Notes: a model not told the origin generated them from the sequence alone. A stretch of DNA of 16,122 nt from Colivivens sp963645405 (GCA_963645405.1 CAVISR010000064.1:1-16122); one strand, 5' to 3'; positions 7,838 to 15,050 are shown, numbered from the stretch's first letter. A program made the numbers and translations.

Positions 7838-8110
7838 GTTATGACAAAAACATTCATTATTATGATAAAGACATTGCGCTTGGGTTTAAGGCAAAATGCG
7901 TAAATTCTTCATTCAAGTTCCGTGAAAGCCAATCGTTGTGCATCTGCAAAGGCATTGCTTGTGCTCTGTAAGGTCGTTGTTGTGTTCTGTAAAGACAATC
8001 GGTCGTATGATGTAAAACCAACGGACGTATTGGCTCGGACATCCGGACGTATCGGCTCGGACAACCGGTTGTATCCAGCAAAACTAACGGACGTGTTCTG
8101 TCCTTCCATC
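7838..8110. repeat. Degenerate tandem array of about 22-bp period upstream of the MG2-like gene
   Basis: From about 7838 to 8110 the sequence can be cut into roughly eleven units near 21-25 bp. An approximate consensus is TTCTGTAAARACAAYCGGACGTA. The clearest run is 7985-8097, where units end GGTCGTA, GGACGTA, GGACGTA, GGTTGTA, GGACGTG at 22-bp steps. Earlier units are more diverged but keep the AAAGACA-TTG core. No open frame spans it. It fills most of the 448-bp gap between the MG2-like start and the histone-like gene and covers the place where the MG2-like promoter should be. I saw no good TAnnTTTG box there. Confidence 0.65.
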
Positions 8111-8176
8111 AATGTTCTGCTTGTTCGTGGCCTTTTCTTCTTCGTTGTTCCATGGTTCACGATCTTGCGATTGCCC

Positions 8177-8215
8177 TTAAAAAAAGAGTCCTCCCCACAT
8201 AGGAAGACTCTTTCT
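8177..8215 (-). terminator. Rho-independent terminator of the histone-like gene
   Basis: On the minus strand a 12-bp stem (AAAGAGTCTTCC with GGAGGACTCTTT, one G-T pair; plus-strand arms 8183-8194 and 8202-8213) with a 7-nt loop is followed directly by a run of T. It lies 21 bp after the histone-like stop codon. Confidence 0.85.
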
Positions 8216-8236
8216 TTTGGTTTTGAAGCGAGCGGA

Positions 8237-8407
8237 TTACTTCTTTGCTGCTGCGATAGAAGCCTTACGGAATTCCTTTGCTACTTTCTCGAATTCAAGA
8301 GTTGCTTTGCGTACACGAGCTGCTGCAGCTTTGTTCGCTTCGGACTTTTCAAGGTCAACCTTAATTTCATCAACGAGTTCGTTGAGCTTTACGATTAATT
8401 CTTTCAT
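8237..8407 (-). CDS. Small histone H1/Hc1-like DNA-binding protein
   Basis: A 56-residue, lysine- and alanine-rich protein starting MKELIVKLNELVDEIK and ending KAAAARVRKA...IAAAKK. The first half is a predicted amphipathic helix with acidic and hydrophobic positions; the second half is strongly basic. This is the pattern of Bacteroidetes Hc1-type histone-like proteins, which bind DNA nonspecifically in the nucleoid. The short length, a near-perfect promoter upstream and a strong terminator downstream argue for a highly expressed single-gene unit. The start is the only ATG that gives the full helix. It sits between the MG2-like gene and the polyamine operon without obvious functional link. Confidence 0.88.
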   Translation of the reverse strand: MKELIVKLNELVDEIKVDLEKSEANKAAAARVRKATLEFEKVAKEFRKASIAAAKK

Positions 8408-8456
8408 TTTGAACAATTGTTTAAAGTTAATAAAATAACGCTTGCGTTAAGCGTGA

Positions 8457-8486
8457 CAAAGGTAATAAAACCCTCGAAATAAACAA
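8457..8486 (-). promoter_or_regulatory. Promoter of the histone-like gene
   Basis: Minus-strand TACCTTTG (8464-8457) is an exact TAnnTTTG -7 box, and TTG (8486-8484) lies 19 nt upstream as a -33 element. Transcription would start near 8450, giving a leader of about 43 nt. The leader contains a CGCTT-AACGC-AAGCG hairpin (8438-8452) right at the predicted 5' end. Confidence 0.8.
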
Positions 8487-8554
8487 TACCGGCAGGCGTT
8501 TTTTTGCGAATAATTTTGATTTTTCTCCGCAAAAGCCCCATTTTGCCCTCCGAA

Positions 8555-9700
8555 CTACAATCTTGACTTAAAATTCTCGTATGAGAACCGCTTCCATTGA
8601 ATCATAGCGCCATCCCTCCTTATATAGATGTCGGGCAAGGGCATTCCGTTGAATGTATTGGTCTTCACCATCGAGTAAATCGCCATGTCGCCAAAGACTA
8701 TCTCATCGTCCTCCTTCAGTTCACGTTCCGACTCATACACGCCTATCACGTCTCCCGACAAGCAGGTCGGACCACCGAACCGGTAGAGGTTACCGGTCAC
8801 GCAGTCTCCTTCCTCATGAATCTTCAGTCCGGCTGTCAGCACAGGCGGGGTGTATGGCATCTCAATCACATCCGGCATGTGGCATGCTGCCGATGCCGAC
8901 AGAATTGCGTTGCGGATGCCGTCATCTCCCATCGGCTGGATGTCCATGACATTGCAATGGAGTTCACCGGCATTCAGCGCAACGGCTTCGCCCGGTTCGA
9001 GGTAAACCTGCAGACCATAGCGTTCCTTCACTCGCATGATGCAGTGCTCGAGCCTCTCCACATCATAGTCCTTACGGGTTATGTGGTGACCTCCCCCGAA
9101 ATTCAACCATTTCATGCCATGCAGATACTTGCCGAACATCTCCTCCACGGCATCGAGCGTAGTTTCGAGGTCATCGGAGTTCTGCTCGCACAGTGTGTGG
9201 AAATGCAGTCCGTCAAGCAGTCCCAGCAAATCGTCCGTAATCATCTCGAAGTCCTTCAGCCGGACTCCCATGCGGCTTCCTTCAGAGCAGGGGTCGTAGA
9301 TGGCATGACCTTCCTGCGTGGAACATTCGGGATTGATGCGCAGACCGACTTGCAGTCCCGCATCCTTGGCTTTCTTGCCATAGAGAGACAACTGACGAAG
9401 CGAATTGAACACGATGTGGTCGCATATCCGCAGAATCTCGTCCATGTCCTTTTCATTGAATGCAGGCGAGAAGATATGGTTCTCTGCCCCGGGCATCTCC
9501 TCATGACACAGGCGCGCCTCATACAGACCGGAAGCTGTGGCACCTGCAAGATACTTGGAAATCATGGGATACAAGGCATAGCAGCTGAAGCACTTCTGTG
9601 CGAGAAGTATCTTGCAGCCTGTCTTGTCCATGATTGTCCGAAGCACCTTCAGATTAGCCTCTATCAGATTGGCATCGATTACGAAATACGGATTCCTCAT
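8555..9700 (-). CDS. nspC: Carboxynorspermidine/carboxyspermidine decarboxylase
   Basis: A PLP enzyme of the alanine racemase-like fold that removes the carboxyl group from carboxy(nor)spermidine to give (nor)spermidine. By analogy it could also convert carboxyaminopropylagmatine to aminopropylagmatine. The 381-residue length is typical. K36 in LLAQKCFS is the PLP lysine; HFHTLCE (166-172), GGGHH (202-206) and EPGEA (235-239) are PLP and active-site loops; C313 in GGPTCLSGD is the conserved cysteine from the second subunit. ATG 9700 is preferred to the TTG just before it at 9703. It is the last gene of the polyamine operon, 43 bp after the dehydrogenase stop. No strong terminator follows; an imperfect TTTTGCG/CGCAAAA hairpin is present near 8500-8535. 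Confidence 0.93.
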   Translation of the reverse strand: MRNPYFVIDANLIEANLKVLRTIMDKTGCKILLAQKCFSCYALYPMISKYLAGATASGLYEARLCHEEMPGAENHIFSPAFNEKDMDEILRICDHIVFNSLRQLSLYGKKAKDAGLQVGLRINPECSTQEGHAIYDPCSEGSRMGVRLKDFEMITDDLLGLLDGLHFHTLCEQNSDDLETTLDAVEEMFGKYLHGMKWLNFGGGHHITRKDYDVERLEHCIMRVKERYGLQVYLEPGEAVALNAGELHCNVMDIQPMGDDGIRNAILSASAACHMPDVIEMPYTPPVLTAGLKIHEEGDCVTGNLYRFGGPTCLSGDVIGVYESERELKEDDEIVFGDMAIYSMVKTNTFNGMPLPDIYIRRDGAMIQWKRFSYENFKSRL

Positions 9701-9743
9701 CAACCACTCGATTTATTGTGTTATGGTCTTGGCTTACGTATTG

Positions 9744-11003
9744 TCAATCTACAAGCACTGGATTCTCATCCACCTTCCATGGCAAGCCCCACTTGTTGAG
9801 CGCATCCATGTATGGGTCTGGGTCGAACTCCTCAACTGTGAACACTCCCGGGCGTTTCCACAGTCCGGTGAGCACCATCGACGTACCGATCATTGCCGGC
9901 ACTCCGGTTGTATAGGATATTGCCTGCGAGCCTACTTCCTTGTAGCATTCCTGGTGGTCGCACACATTATATATATATAAGGAGCGCTCCTTGCCGTCTT
10001 TCATTCCGGTGAAGATGCAGCCGATATTGGTCTTTCCCACTGTACGTGGTCCGAGCGATGCAGGGTCGGGAAGCAATGTGCGGAGGAACTGGATTGGCAC
10101 AATCTGATGTCCCTCGAACTCCACTGGCTCGGTGCCAAGCATGCCCACGTTCTCAAGACATTTCATATGGGTGAGATAACTCTGTCCGAAAGTCATGAAG
10201 AAACGGATTCGCTTCACTCCTGGGATGTTCTGTGCAAGCGACTCAATCTCCTCGTGGTGCAGCAGGTACATGTCCTTCATTCCCACTCCGTCGAAGTTGT
10301 ACTGACGGTGAATCTCCATTGGTTTGGTCTCCACCCAGTGGCCGTCTTCCCAATAGGAACCGTTGGCACTCACCTCGCGCAAGTTGATTTCCGGGTTGAA
10401 GTTAGTGGCAAACGGATAGCCGTGGTCGCCGCCGTTGCAGTCGAGGATGTCGATGGTATGGATTTCGTCGAAGTAATGCTTCTGTGCATAAGCGGCGAAG
10501 ACGCTGGTCACTCCCGGGTCGAAACCTGTGCCGAGCAAGCCTGTGATGCCTGCTTCCTCAAAGCGCTTCTTGTATGCCCACTGCCATGAATAGTCGAAGT
10601 AGGCAGTGAAGCCTTTCTCCTTGCAGCGTTTCTCATAGATGGCACGCCACTCGGGATTGTTCGTGTCCTCACATTCATAATTGGCTGTGTCCACATAGTC
10701 CACCTTTGTCTTCAGACATGCGTCCATGATGGTCAGGTCCTGGTAAGGCAAAGCAAGATTGAGCACGATGTCCGGCTTCACCTCTTCGATGAGTTTCACC
10801 AGCTCGTCCACATTGTCGGCATCCACCTTCGCTGTAGTTACCTTTGCCTTCGTATTGCCCTCAAGTTTTGCTTTCAAAGCATCACACTTGCTCACCGTTC
10901 GGCTTGCAATACATATTTCGTCGAACACGTCTGCATGTTGTGCACACTTCTGGATTGCCACTCCGGCAACTCCGCCACAACCGATTACAAGTACTTTACC
11001 CAT
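9744..11003 (-). CDS. Carboxyspermidine/carboxynorspermidine dehydrogenase-like (saccharopine dehydrogenase family)
   Basis: Reductively condenses aspartate beta-semialdehyde with an amine, using NADPH. With putrescine the product is carboxyspermidine; close relatives reported to use agmatine make carboxyaminopropylagmatine. The 419-residue protein begins MGKVLVIGCGGVAG, a Rossmann NAD(P)-binding loop (glycines 8-15). It continues with the saccharopine dehydrogenase-like pattern: NLALPYQD near 102-109, DTANYE near 125-130 and GTGFDPGVTSVFAAY near 158-172. Start ATG 11003 is unambiguous. It lies 46 bp downstream of the ureohydrolase and 43 bp upstream of the decarboxylase that would act on its product. 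Whether putrescine or agmatine is the acceptor cannot be read from the sequence by eye. Confidence 0.9.
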   Translation of the reverse strand: MGKVLVIGCGGVAGVAIQKCAQHADVFDEICIASRTVSKCDALKAKLEGNTKAKVTTAKVDADNVDELVKLIEEVKPDIVLNLALPYQDLTIMDACLKTKVDYVDTANYECEDTNNPEWRAIYEKRCKEKGFTAYFDYSWQWAYKKRFEEAGITGLLGTGFDPGVTSVFAAYAQKHYFDEIHTIDILDCNGGDHGYPFATNFNPEINLREVSANGSYWEDGHWVETKPMEIHRQYNFDGVGMKDMYLLHHEEIESLAQNIPGVKRIRFFMTFGQSYLTHMKCLENVGMLGTEPVEFEGHQIVPIQFLRTLLPDPASLGPRTVGKTNIGCIFTGMKDGKERSLYIYNVCDHQECYKEVGSQAISYTTGVPAMIGTSMVLTGLWKRPGVFTVEEFDPDPYMDALNKWGLPWKVDENPVLVD

Positions 11004-11049
11004 TTCTGTTCTGTTCTTTTTATTCCTGTTCTTTATGTTGTATATGTTC

Positions 11050-11910
11050 CTATAATTTCAAACCAAGCAACAGCTCACGCACAATCTTGCAAGCCACTGC
11101 GGTTGAAGCGCCGCTGTTGTCGAGCATCGGAGCCAGTTCGTTGACATCGAGTGCCACGATATTCAGTCGTGAACAAACTTTTGCCAGCGCAGCCCTGAGT
11201 TGTTCGAATGTCACGCCTCCAGCCTCCGGAGTGCCTGTGCCGGGGAATATGGAAGGGTCGAGCACATCGAGGTCCACGGTGAGATAGACCGGTGCCCGTT
11301 CTTTCCCAAGCATATCGAGAGTCTCGTCCAGCCCGTCGAACGACAGCGGATGCATGTCCGTGTGTCCGGCTCTCGCCCACTGGAACTCCTCACGTTCGCC
11401 CGAACGTATGCCGAACTGATGGATTCTGCCGTCGCCCACCAGGTCATGGCACCGGCGCAGCACGCAGGCATGCGACAGTTGCACTCCCAGATAATCTTGC
11501 CTCAAGTCGGCATGGGCATCGAAATGCACGACGTGGATGTCCGGGTGAATCTTCCTCACCTCCCTGAATGCTCCCAGCGTCACGAGATGTTCTCCTCCCG
11601 TCATGAAAGGAATCTTCCCGTCGGCAAGGATTTCAGCCGTACGCTCGGAGATGGCATCAAGCGCCATCTCTGCCGAGCCCATCGGAAGTTCGATGTCGCC
11701 TGAGTCAAACACGCTGATGTCCTCCAACGAGCGGTCGAGATAAGGCGAATAGGTCTCCAGTCCGTACGACTCGTGGCGTATGGCAGCACTGCCGAAGCGT
11801 GCGCCCGGGCGGTAACTGGTGGTGGAGTCAAACGGTGCTCCAAACAAAACCACCTTTGCGTCGGCATAATCGGCATCGCAGCCGATGAAACTTTCCACAT
11901 TCCTGTTCAT
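11050..11910 (-). CDS. speB: Agmatinase-family ureohydrolase (agmatinase or aminopropylagmatine ureohydrolase)
   Basis: A binuclear manganese hydrolase that removes urea from a guanidino compound. All metal ligands of the arginase/agmatinase family are present: H108 in GGEH, D131, H133 and D135 in DAHAD, and D213 and D215 in DLDVLDP, followed by PGTGTPEAGG (223-232) and E258. Length 286 is normal. ATG 11910 shares its A with the TGA stop of the upstream gene (TGATG), giving coupled translation; a GTG at 11913 is an alternative start. In this operon the substrate may be agmatine, giving putrescine, or aminopropylagmatine, giving spermidine directly. The sequence alone does not decide between them. 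Confidence 0.92.
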   Translation of the reverse strand: MNRNVESFIGCDADYADAKVVLFGAPFDSTTSYRPGARFGSAAIRHESYGLETYSPYLDRSLEDISVFDSGDIELPMGSAEMALDAISERTAEILADGKIPFMTGGEHLVTLGAFREVRKIHPDIHVVHFDAHADLRQDYLGVQLSHACVLRRCHDLVGDGRIHQFGIRSGEREEFQWARAGHTDMHPLSFDGLDETLDMLGKERAPVYLTVDLDVLDPSIFPGTGTPEAGGVTFEQLRAALAKVCSRLNIVALDVNELAPMLDNSGASTAVACKIVRELLLGLKL

Positions 11911-12779
11911 CACATCTTGCCCTCCGTATGTTCAACCTTCGACAACATCCGCTCCACGTAAGCCGGAAGTGCAAAGCAACCTTTGTGCAGGTTGGTTGTA
12001 TAATAATTGGTTTCAATTCCCCGTGCGTTCCATCGTGCAGCATCAAGGTCGTCCACCGGATGATATTTCTTCGATGCATAGCCAAAGAGCCAGTAACCGG
12101 ACGGATAGGTCGGGATATGCGCCTGGTAAACTCTGCTTATCGGGAAGCACTCCACGATGCGCTTGTGTGCCTTCATTGTCTCCATGCGGTCCTCGGCATA
12201 GAACGGCGACTGGTGCTGGTTGACCATGATGCCGTCGGACTTCAGTGCCTTGAAGCACGATCCGTAGAACTCGCGTGAAAGGAGGCTCTCGCCCGGACCA
12301 TAGAAACCGGCTGAGTCAACAATGATTACGTCATATTCACCGATGATGTGGCGGACGTAGCGCAGTGCGTTTTGAGTGTAGATTGTCACCTTCGGGTCAT
12401 CGAGTTCGCTGGCAGAGAACGACAGGTATTTCTTTGCGGCTTCCACCACTCCCACGTTCACTTCCACCATGTCAATCCTCTCCACCTCCGGATATTTCAG
12501 CAACTCGCGCACCACTCCGCCGTCGCCAGCACCAAACACCAGTATCTTGTGTGGGTTCGGGTGTACAGCCATCGGGATGTGGGTCATCATCTCGTGGTAG
12601 ATAAACTCGTCGCGCTCTGTCATCACAATATATCCGTCGGCAGTCAGCACCCTTCCGTATTCGGGCGACTCGAAGATGTCGATGCGGTTATGGTCGTTCT
12701 CCTCAGAGAAGACGTGCTTGTTGACCTTGATTGAGAACTTCACGTCCTCGGTATGCAGTTCAGAAAACCAGAATTCCAT
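11910..12779 (-). CDS. speE: Spermidine synthase-fold protein (polyamine aminopropyltransferase homologue) with altered active site
   Basis: The 289-residue protein follows the spermidine synthase pattern end to end: beta N-domain with RIDIFESPEYG (32-42), DEFIYHEMMTHIP (57-69), the Rossmann loop GAGDGGVVRE (83-92), SELDDPKV (124-131), IIVDS (152-156) and IPTYPSGYW (222-230). In canonical enzymes the DSTDP motif supplies a second catalytic aspartate; here it reads D155-S-A-G-F, so that Asp is Gly158. The acidic pair after the third strand reads VEVN (105-108) instead of VEID or CEVD, and the Gln that usually precedes RIDIFE is Asn31. The usual reaction transfers aminopropyl from decarboxylated AdoMet to putrescine or agmatine. 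No AdoMet decarboxylase gene is present in the window. Function is therefore uncertain: a changed substrate, a regulatory or non-catalytic role, or a weak canonical enzyme. Confidence 0.85.
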   Translation of the reverse strand: MEFWFSELHTEDVKFSIKVNKHVFSEENDHNRIDIFESPEYGRVLTADGYIVMTERDEFIYHEMMTHIPMAVHPNPHKILVFGAGDGGVVRELLKYPEVERIDMVEVNVGVVEAAKKYLSFSASELDDPKVTIYTQNALRYVRHIIGEYDVIIVDSAGFYGPGESLLSREFYGSCFKALKSDGIMVNQHQSPFYAEDRMETMKAHKRIVECFPISRVYQAHIPTYPSGYWLFGYASKKYHPVDDLDAARWNARGIETNYYTTNLHKGCFALPAYVERMLSKVEHTEGKM

Positions 12780-12800
12780 TTTCTTGCAGTCCTAATCCAA

Positions 12801-12906
12801 TTAGTAAATCGTAGCCACTTGTTTTAGTATACAGTAGGCTTTTGTTTTAGTATCTCGTAGGCTCCCATTAGTATCTCGTAGGCTTTTGTCAGTAAATCGT
12901 AGCCTC
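12801..12906. repeat. Five tandem 21-23 bp units at and after the decarboxylase stop codon
   Basis: Units start at 12801, 12824, 12847, 12868 and 12889 on the plus strand, each opening TTAGTA or TCAGTA and continuing to GTAGSCT. The unit at 12889 is the real end of the decarboxylase gene (codons for EATIY and TGA on the minus strand). The other four lie in the 109-bp gap before the next gene and each carries a TAA at the same place. Read on the minus strand, a typical unit is GCCTACGAGATACTAA. The unit lengths are 23, 23 and 21 bp, then 21 bp up to the terminal one. Confidence 0.85.
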
Positions 12907-14349
12907 TTTAATCACATTCAGCCTCTCAATCTTCGGGTCCTCCGGACCTGTCATCGAGCAGCCTTTCTCCTTTGCATAGAGTATGTAGTCGATGATTTCC
13001 TGCGTGATTCTCTCGCCCGGTGCCAGGATTGGGATGCCTGGAGGATAACTCATCACGAACTCTGTGCAAATCCTTCCGTTGGTTTCGCGGATTGGTATCA
13101 TCTCTTCCTTCGGGGCATAGAACGCCTCCTGCGGACTCATCACCACAGCCGGATTGATGTACTCATGGTCGAGCAGTCCGCTTCGGTCGCGCTTGTAGCG
13201 TCGGCGTATGTCGTAGAGTGCACTCACCAGTCGTTCGATTTCCCTCATGCGGTCGCCTATGGAGATGTAGGCAAGCGTGTTGCCGATGTCTCCCAGCTCC
13301 ATCTGGATGTCGTATTCGTCGCGCAGTAAGTCATACACCTCGATGCCTGCCAGTCCCACGTCGAGCGTGAACACCGTCAGTTTCGTCTTGTCGAAATCGA
13401 AGATGGAATCGCCGTTTATCAGTTCCATCCCGTATGCATAGTAGTCGCCTATCTTGTTGATTTCCGTGCGTGCATAGTCAGCCATCTCCACCACTTGCCT
13501 GAACGCCTCCTTGCCCCTGAGAGCCAGGTTGCGGCGCGAGATGTCGAGCGATGCCAGCAGCAGATACGAAGCGCTCGTGGTCTGGGTGAGGTTAATCACC
13601 TGGCGCACATAGCCTGCCCCCACCGAGTCGCTGGCAAGCAGGATGCTGCTCTGGGTCAGACTGCCGCCCGACTTGTGCATCGACACACACGACATGTCCG
13701 CACCTGCCTTCATGGCAGACACCGGCATGTCTTCGCCAAAATAGAAATGGGTTCCGTGAGCCTCGTCCACCAGCACCATCATGTTGTGTGCATGGGCAAG
13801 TTCCACGATTCTCTTCAGATTGGAGCAGATGCCATAATACGTAGGGTTGTTCACCAGGATTGCCACCGCATCGGGATTCTGCTCGATGGCTTTCTCCACC
13901 TGCGAAATCTTCATGCCGAGAGCAATTCCAAGCCGGTTGTCCACATCGGGATTCACATAAATCGGTGTAGCGCCGTTGAGCACCAACGCATTTATCACAC
14001 TCCTGTGCACATTCCTCGGAAGGATTATCTTCTCACCCTTCTTCGACGCTGTCAGCACCATGGTCTGCACAGCCGAAGTGGTGCCGCCCACCATGAGGAA
14101 TGCATGTGCTGCGCCAAAAGCCTCTGCAGCCAACTCCTCTGCCTCCTTTATCACCGATATCGGATGGCACAGGTTGTCCAGCGGCTTCATGGAATTTACA
14201 TCAAGTTCTACACACTGTTTACCCAGCAACTTCACCAGTTCCGGGTTGCCACGGCCTCTCTTGTGGCCTGGCACATCAAAAGGGACAACCCTGTTCCTTC
14301 TGAACTCTACGAGTGCCTCATAGATCGGGGCATAAGCTTGATTACCCAA
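12889..14349 (-). CDS. speA: Orn/Lys/Arg decarboxylase, probably biosynthetic arginine decarboxylase
   Basis: A fold-type I PLP decarboxylase expected to turn arginine into agmatine, the entry step of polyamine synthesis. At 486 residues it is the short form that lacks the N-terminal receiver-like wing of the large enterobacterial enzymes. Visible features are FDVPGHKRG (24-32), LMVGGTTSA (85-93), VDEAHGTHF (194-202, with D195 as PLP-contacting Asp) and SMHKSGGSLTQSS (223-235, with K226 as the PLP lysine, the class signature). Lysine or ornithine specificity cannot be excluded by motif; the adjacent ureohydrolase favours arginine. The start is TTG at 14349: no in-frame ATG precedes it before a stop, the family N-terminus begins here, and AAGGAAAG stands just upstream. 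It is the first gene of the operon. Confidence 0.9.
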   Translation of the reverse strand: MGNQAYAPIYEALVEFRRNRVVPFDVPGHKRGRGNPELVKLLGKQCVELDVNSMKPLDNLCHPISVIKEAEELAAEAFGAAHAFLMVGGTTSAVQTMVLTASKKGEKIILPRNVHRSVINALVLNGATPIYVNPDVDNRLGIALGMKISQVEKAIEQNPDAVAILVNNPTYYGICSNLKRIVELAHAHNMMVLVDEAHGTHFYFGEDMPVSAMKAGADMSCVSMHKSGGSLTQSSILLASDSVGAGYVRQVINLTQTTSASYLLLASLDISRRNLALRGKEAFRQVVEMADYARTEINKIGDYYAYGMELINGDSIFDFDKTKLTVFTLDVGLAGIEVYDLLRDEYDIQMELGDIGNTLAYISIGDRMREIERLVSALYDIRRRYKRDRSGLLDHEYINPAVVMSPQEAFYAPKEEMIPIRETNGRICTEFVMSYPPGIPILAPGERITQEIIDYILYAKEKGCSMTGPEDPKIERLNVIKEATIY

Positions 14350-14352
14350 TTT

Positions 14353-14361
14353 CTTTCCTTG
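14353..14361 (-). promoter_or_regulatory. Purine-rich ribosome site that supports the TTG start
   Basis: On the minus strand AAGGAAAG ends a few bases before the TTG codon at 14349. Most genes here lack a visible Shine-Dalgarno sequence, so its presence before a non-AUG start is notable and supports the chosen start. Confidence 0.5.
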
Positions 14362-14388
14362 CGTTATGTTGTCTTACTCCTATTTATA

Positions 14389-14472
14389 TTATATATACAT
14401 GTCCTGATTATATACACATGTTCCCTTCGAGTGCCGGCATCCCACGGGGATTCTCCATGCGCCCGCACACAT
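14389..14472 (-). CDS. Possible 27-codon leader ORF in the polyamine operon 5' UTR
   Basis: Between the operon promoter and the decarboxylase start lies an ATG at 14472 that opens 27 codons (MCAGAWRIPVGCRHSKGTCV, then YNQDMYI) and a TAA at 14389, about 39 bp before the decarboxylase TTG. The ATG falls only a few bases from the predicted transcription start, so translation would be nearly leaderless. The frame also overlaps an imperfect hairpin. It could be a regulatory leader peptide, like polyamine- or arginine-sensing upstream ORFs in other systems, or chance. No homologue is recognised. Confidence 0.3.
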   Translation of the reverse strand: MCAGAWRIPVGCRHSKGTCVYNQDMYI

Positions 14473-14480
14473 ATTGACTG

Positions 14481-14488
14481 CAAAGTTA
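14481..14488 (-). promoter_or_regulatory. -7 box of the polyamine operon
   Basis: Minus-strand TAACTTTG (14488-14481) is an exact TAnnTTTG box, with a TGTTTC about 18 nt upstream as a weak -33 element. The 5' UTR would be about 125 nt. It contains an imperfect hairpin with GTGC...GCAC arms (about 14427-14468) and a near-duplicated ACATGTRTATATAA segment (14389-14422). Confidence 0.65.
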
Positions 14489-14572
14489 CAAAAAAATGCA
14501 ATCAATGAAACACTATTCATGCAAATAAACATCGTTGCACCGCATTTCGCCCGATGCAAGGAGTCCAGAGCC

Positions 14573-14953
14573 TCACTTTTCGTCAGTCTTTTTCTGAAAC
14601 CGTTCGTTGTTGACAATGAAGCGCACATGAGTTCCCTCGCCAATCAGTCCGCGCTCGTCCTCCACTTTCACACTGAAAGTCAACTTTCTGTTGTCCACCT
14701 CAGTCAGTTCACACGAGCACTTCACCTTCATGCCCAACGGAGTGGAAGCCACATGATCAATGTCCACGCGCGTTCCCACAGTTCCGCAACCCTCGTCCAT
14801 GTAAGGCATCACACACTCCATGCAAGTCTGTTCCATCAAGGCAATCATCATCGGAGTGGCAAACACCCTCAGCGTGCCGCTCTTCACGTTGCAAGCCAGC
14901 ATGTCTTCAGTGACCACCGACTCAATCTCGTTTTTCAGTCCTTTCTCCATCAT
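14573..14953 (-). CDS. Hot-dog-fold thioesterase, fluoroacetyl-CoA thioesterase (FlK)-like
   Basis: A 126-residue acyl-CoA thioesterase-family protein. The segment FATPMMIALMEQTC (31-44) and TVGTRVDIDHVASTP (58-72) match the FlK-type pattern. T33, E41 and H67 have the same mutual spacing as the FlK catalytic set (8 and 26 residues), and G60 sits where FlK has its key glycine. Only FlK itself is known for fluoroacetyl-CoA. In gut-type bacteria the substrate is probably another short acyl-CoA and is unknown. Start ATG 14953 is followed directly by a second ATG at 14950. Its own promoter lies about 100 bp upstream, and the end is 85 bp before the polyamine promoter, so it is probably a separate unit. 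Confidence 0.85.
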   Translation of the reverse strand: MMEKGLKNEIESVVTEDMLACNVKSGTLRVFATPMMIALMEQTCMECVMPYMDEGCGTVGTRVDIDHVASTPLGMKVKCSCELTEVDNRKLTFSVKVEDERGLIGEGTHVRFIVNNERFQKKTDEK

Positions 14954-15050
14954 AGTTCATTTCAATTCCGTTTCACCTGAATTCATCGTTCCAGTGCCCT
15001 CAAACAGCCCTCAAACAGCCGTTTTCAGCACCAAAACCAAAATTCGACCA

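Noticed and set aside
8597..9799. 400-codon open frame on the plus strand
   Set aside because: It lies antisense to the well-supported carboxynorspermidine decarboxylase and shows no family motif; it is a codon-bias shadow.
13495..14508. 337-codon open frame on the plus strand
   Set aside because: It is antisense to the arginine decarboxylase, His/Cys-rich and motif-free, and crosses the operon promoter.
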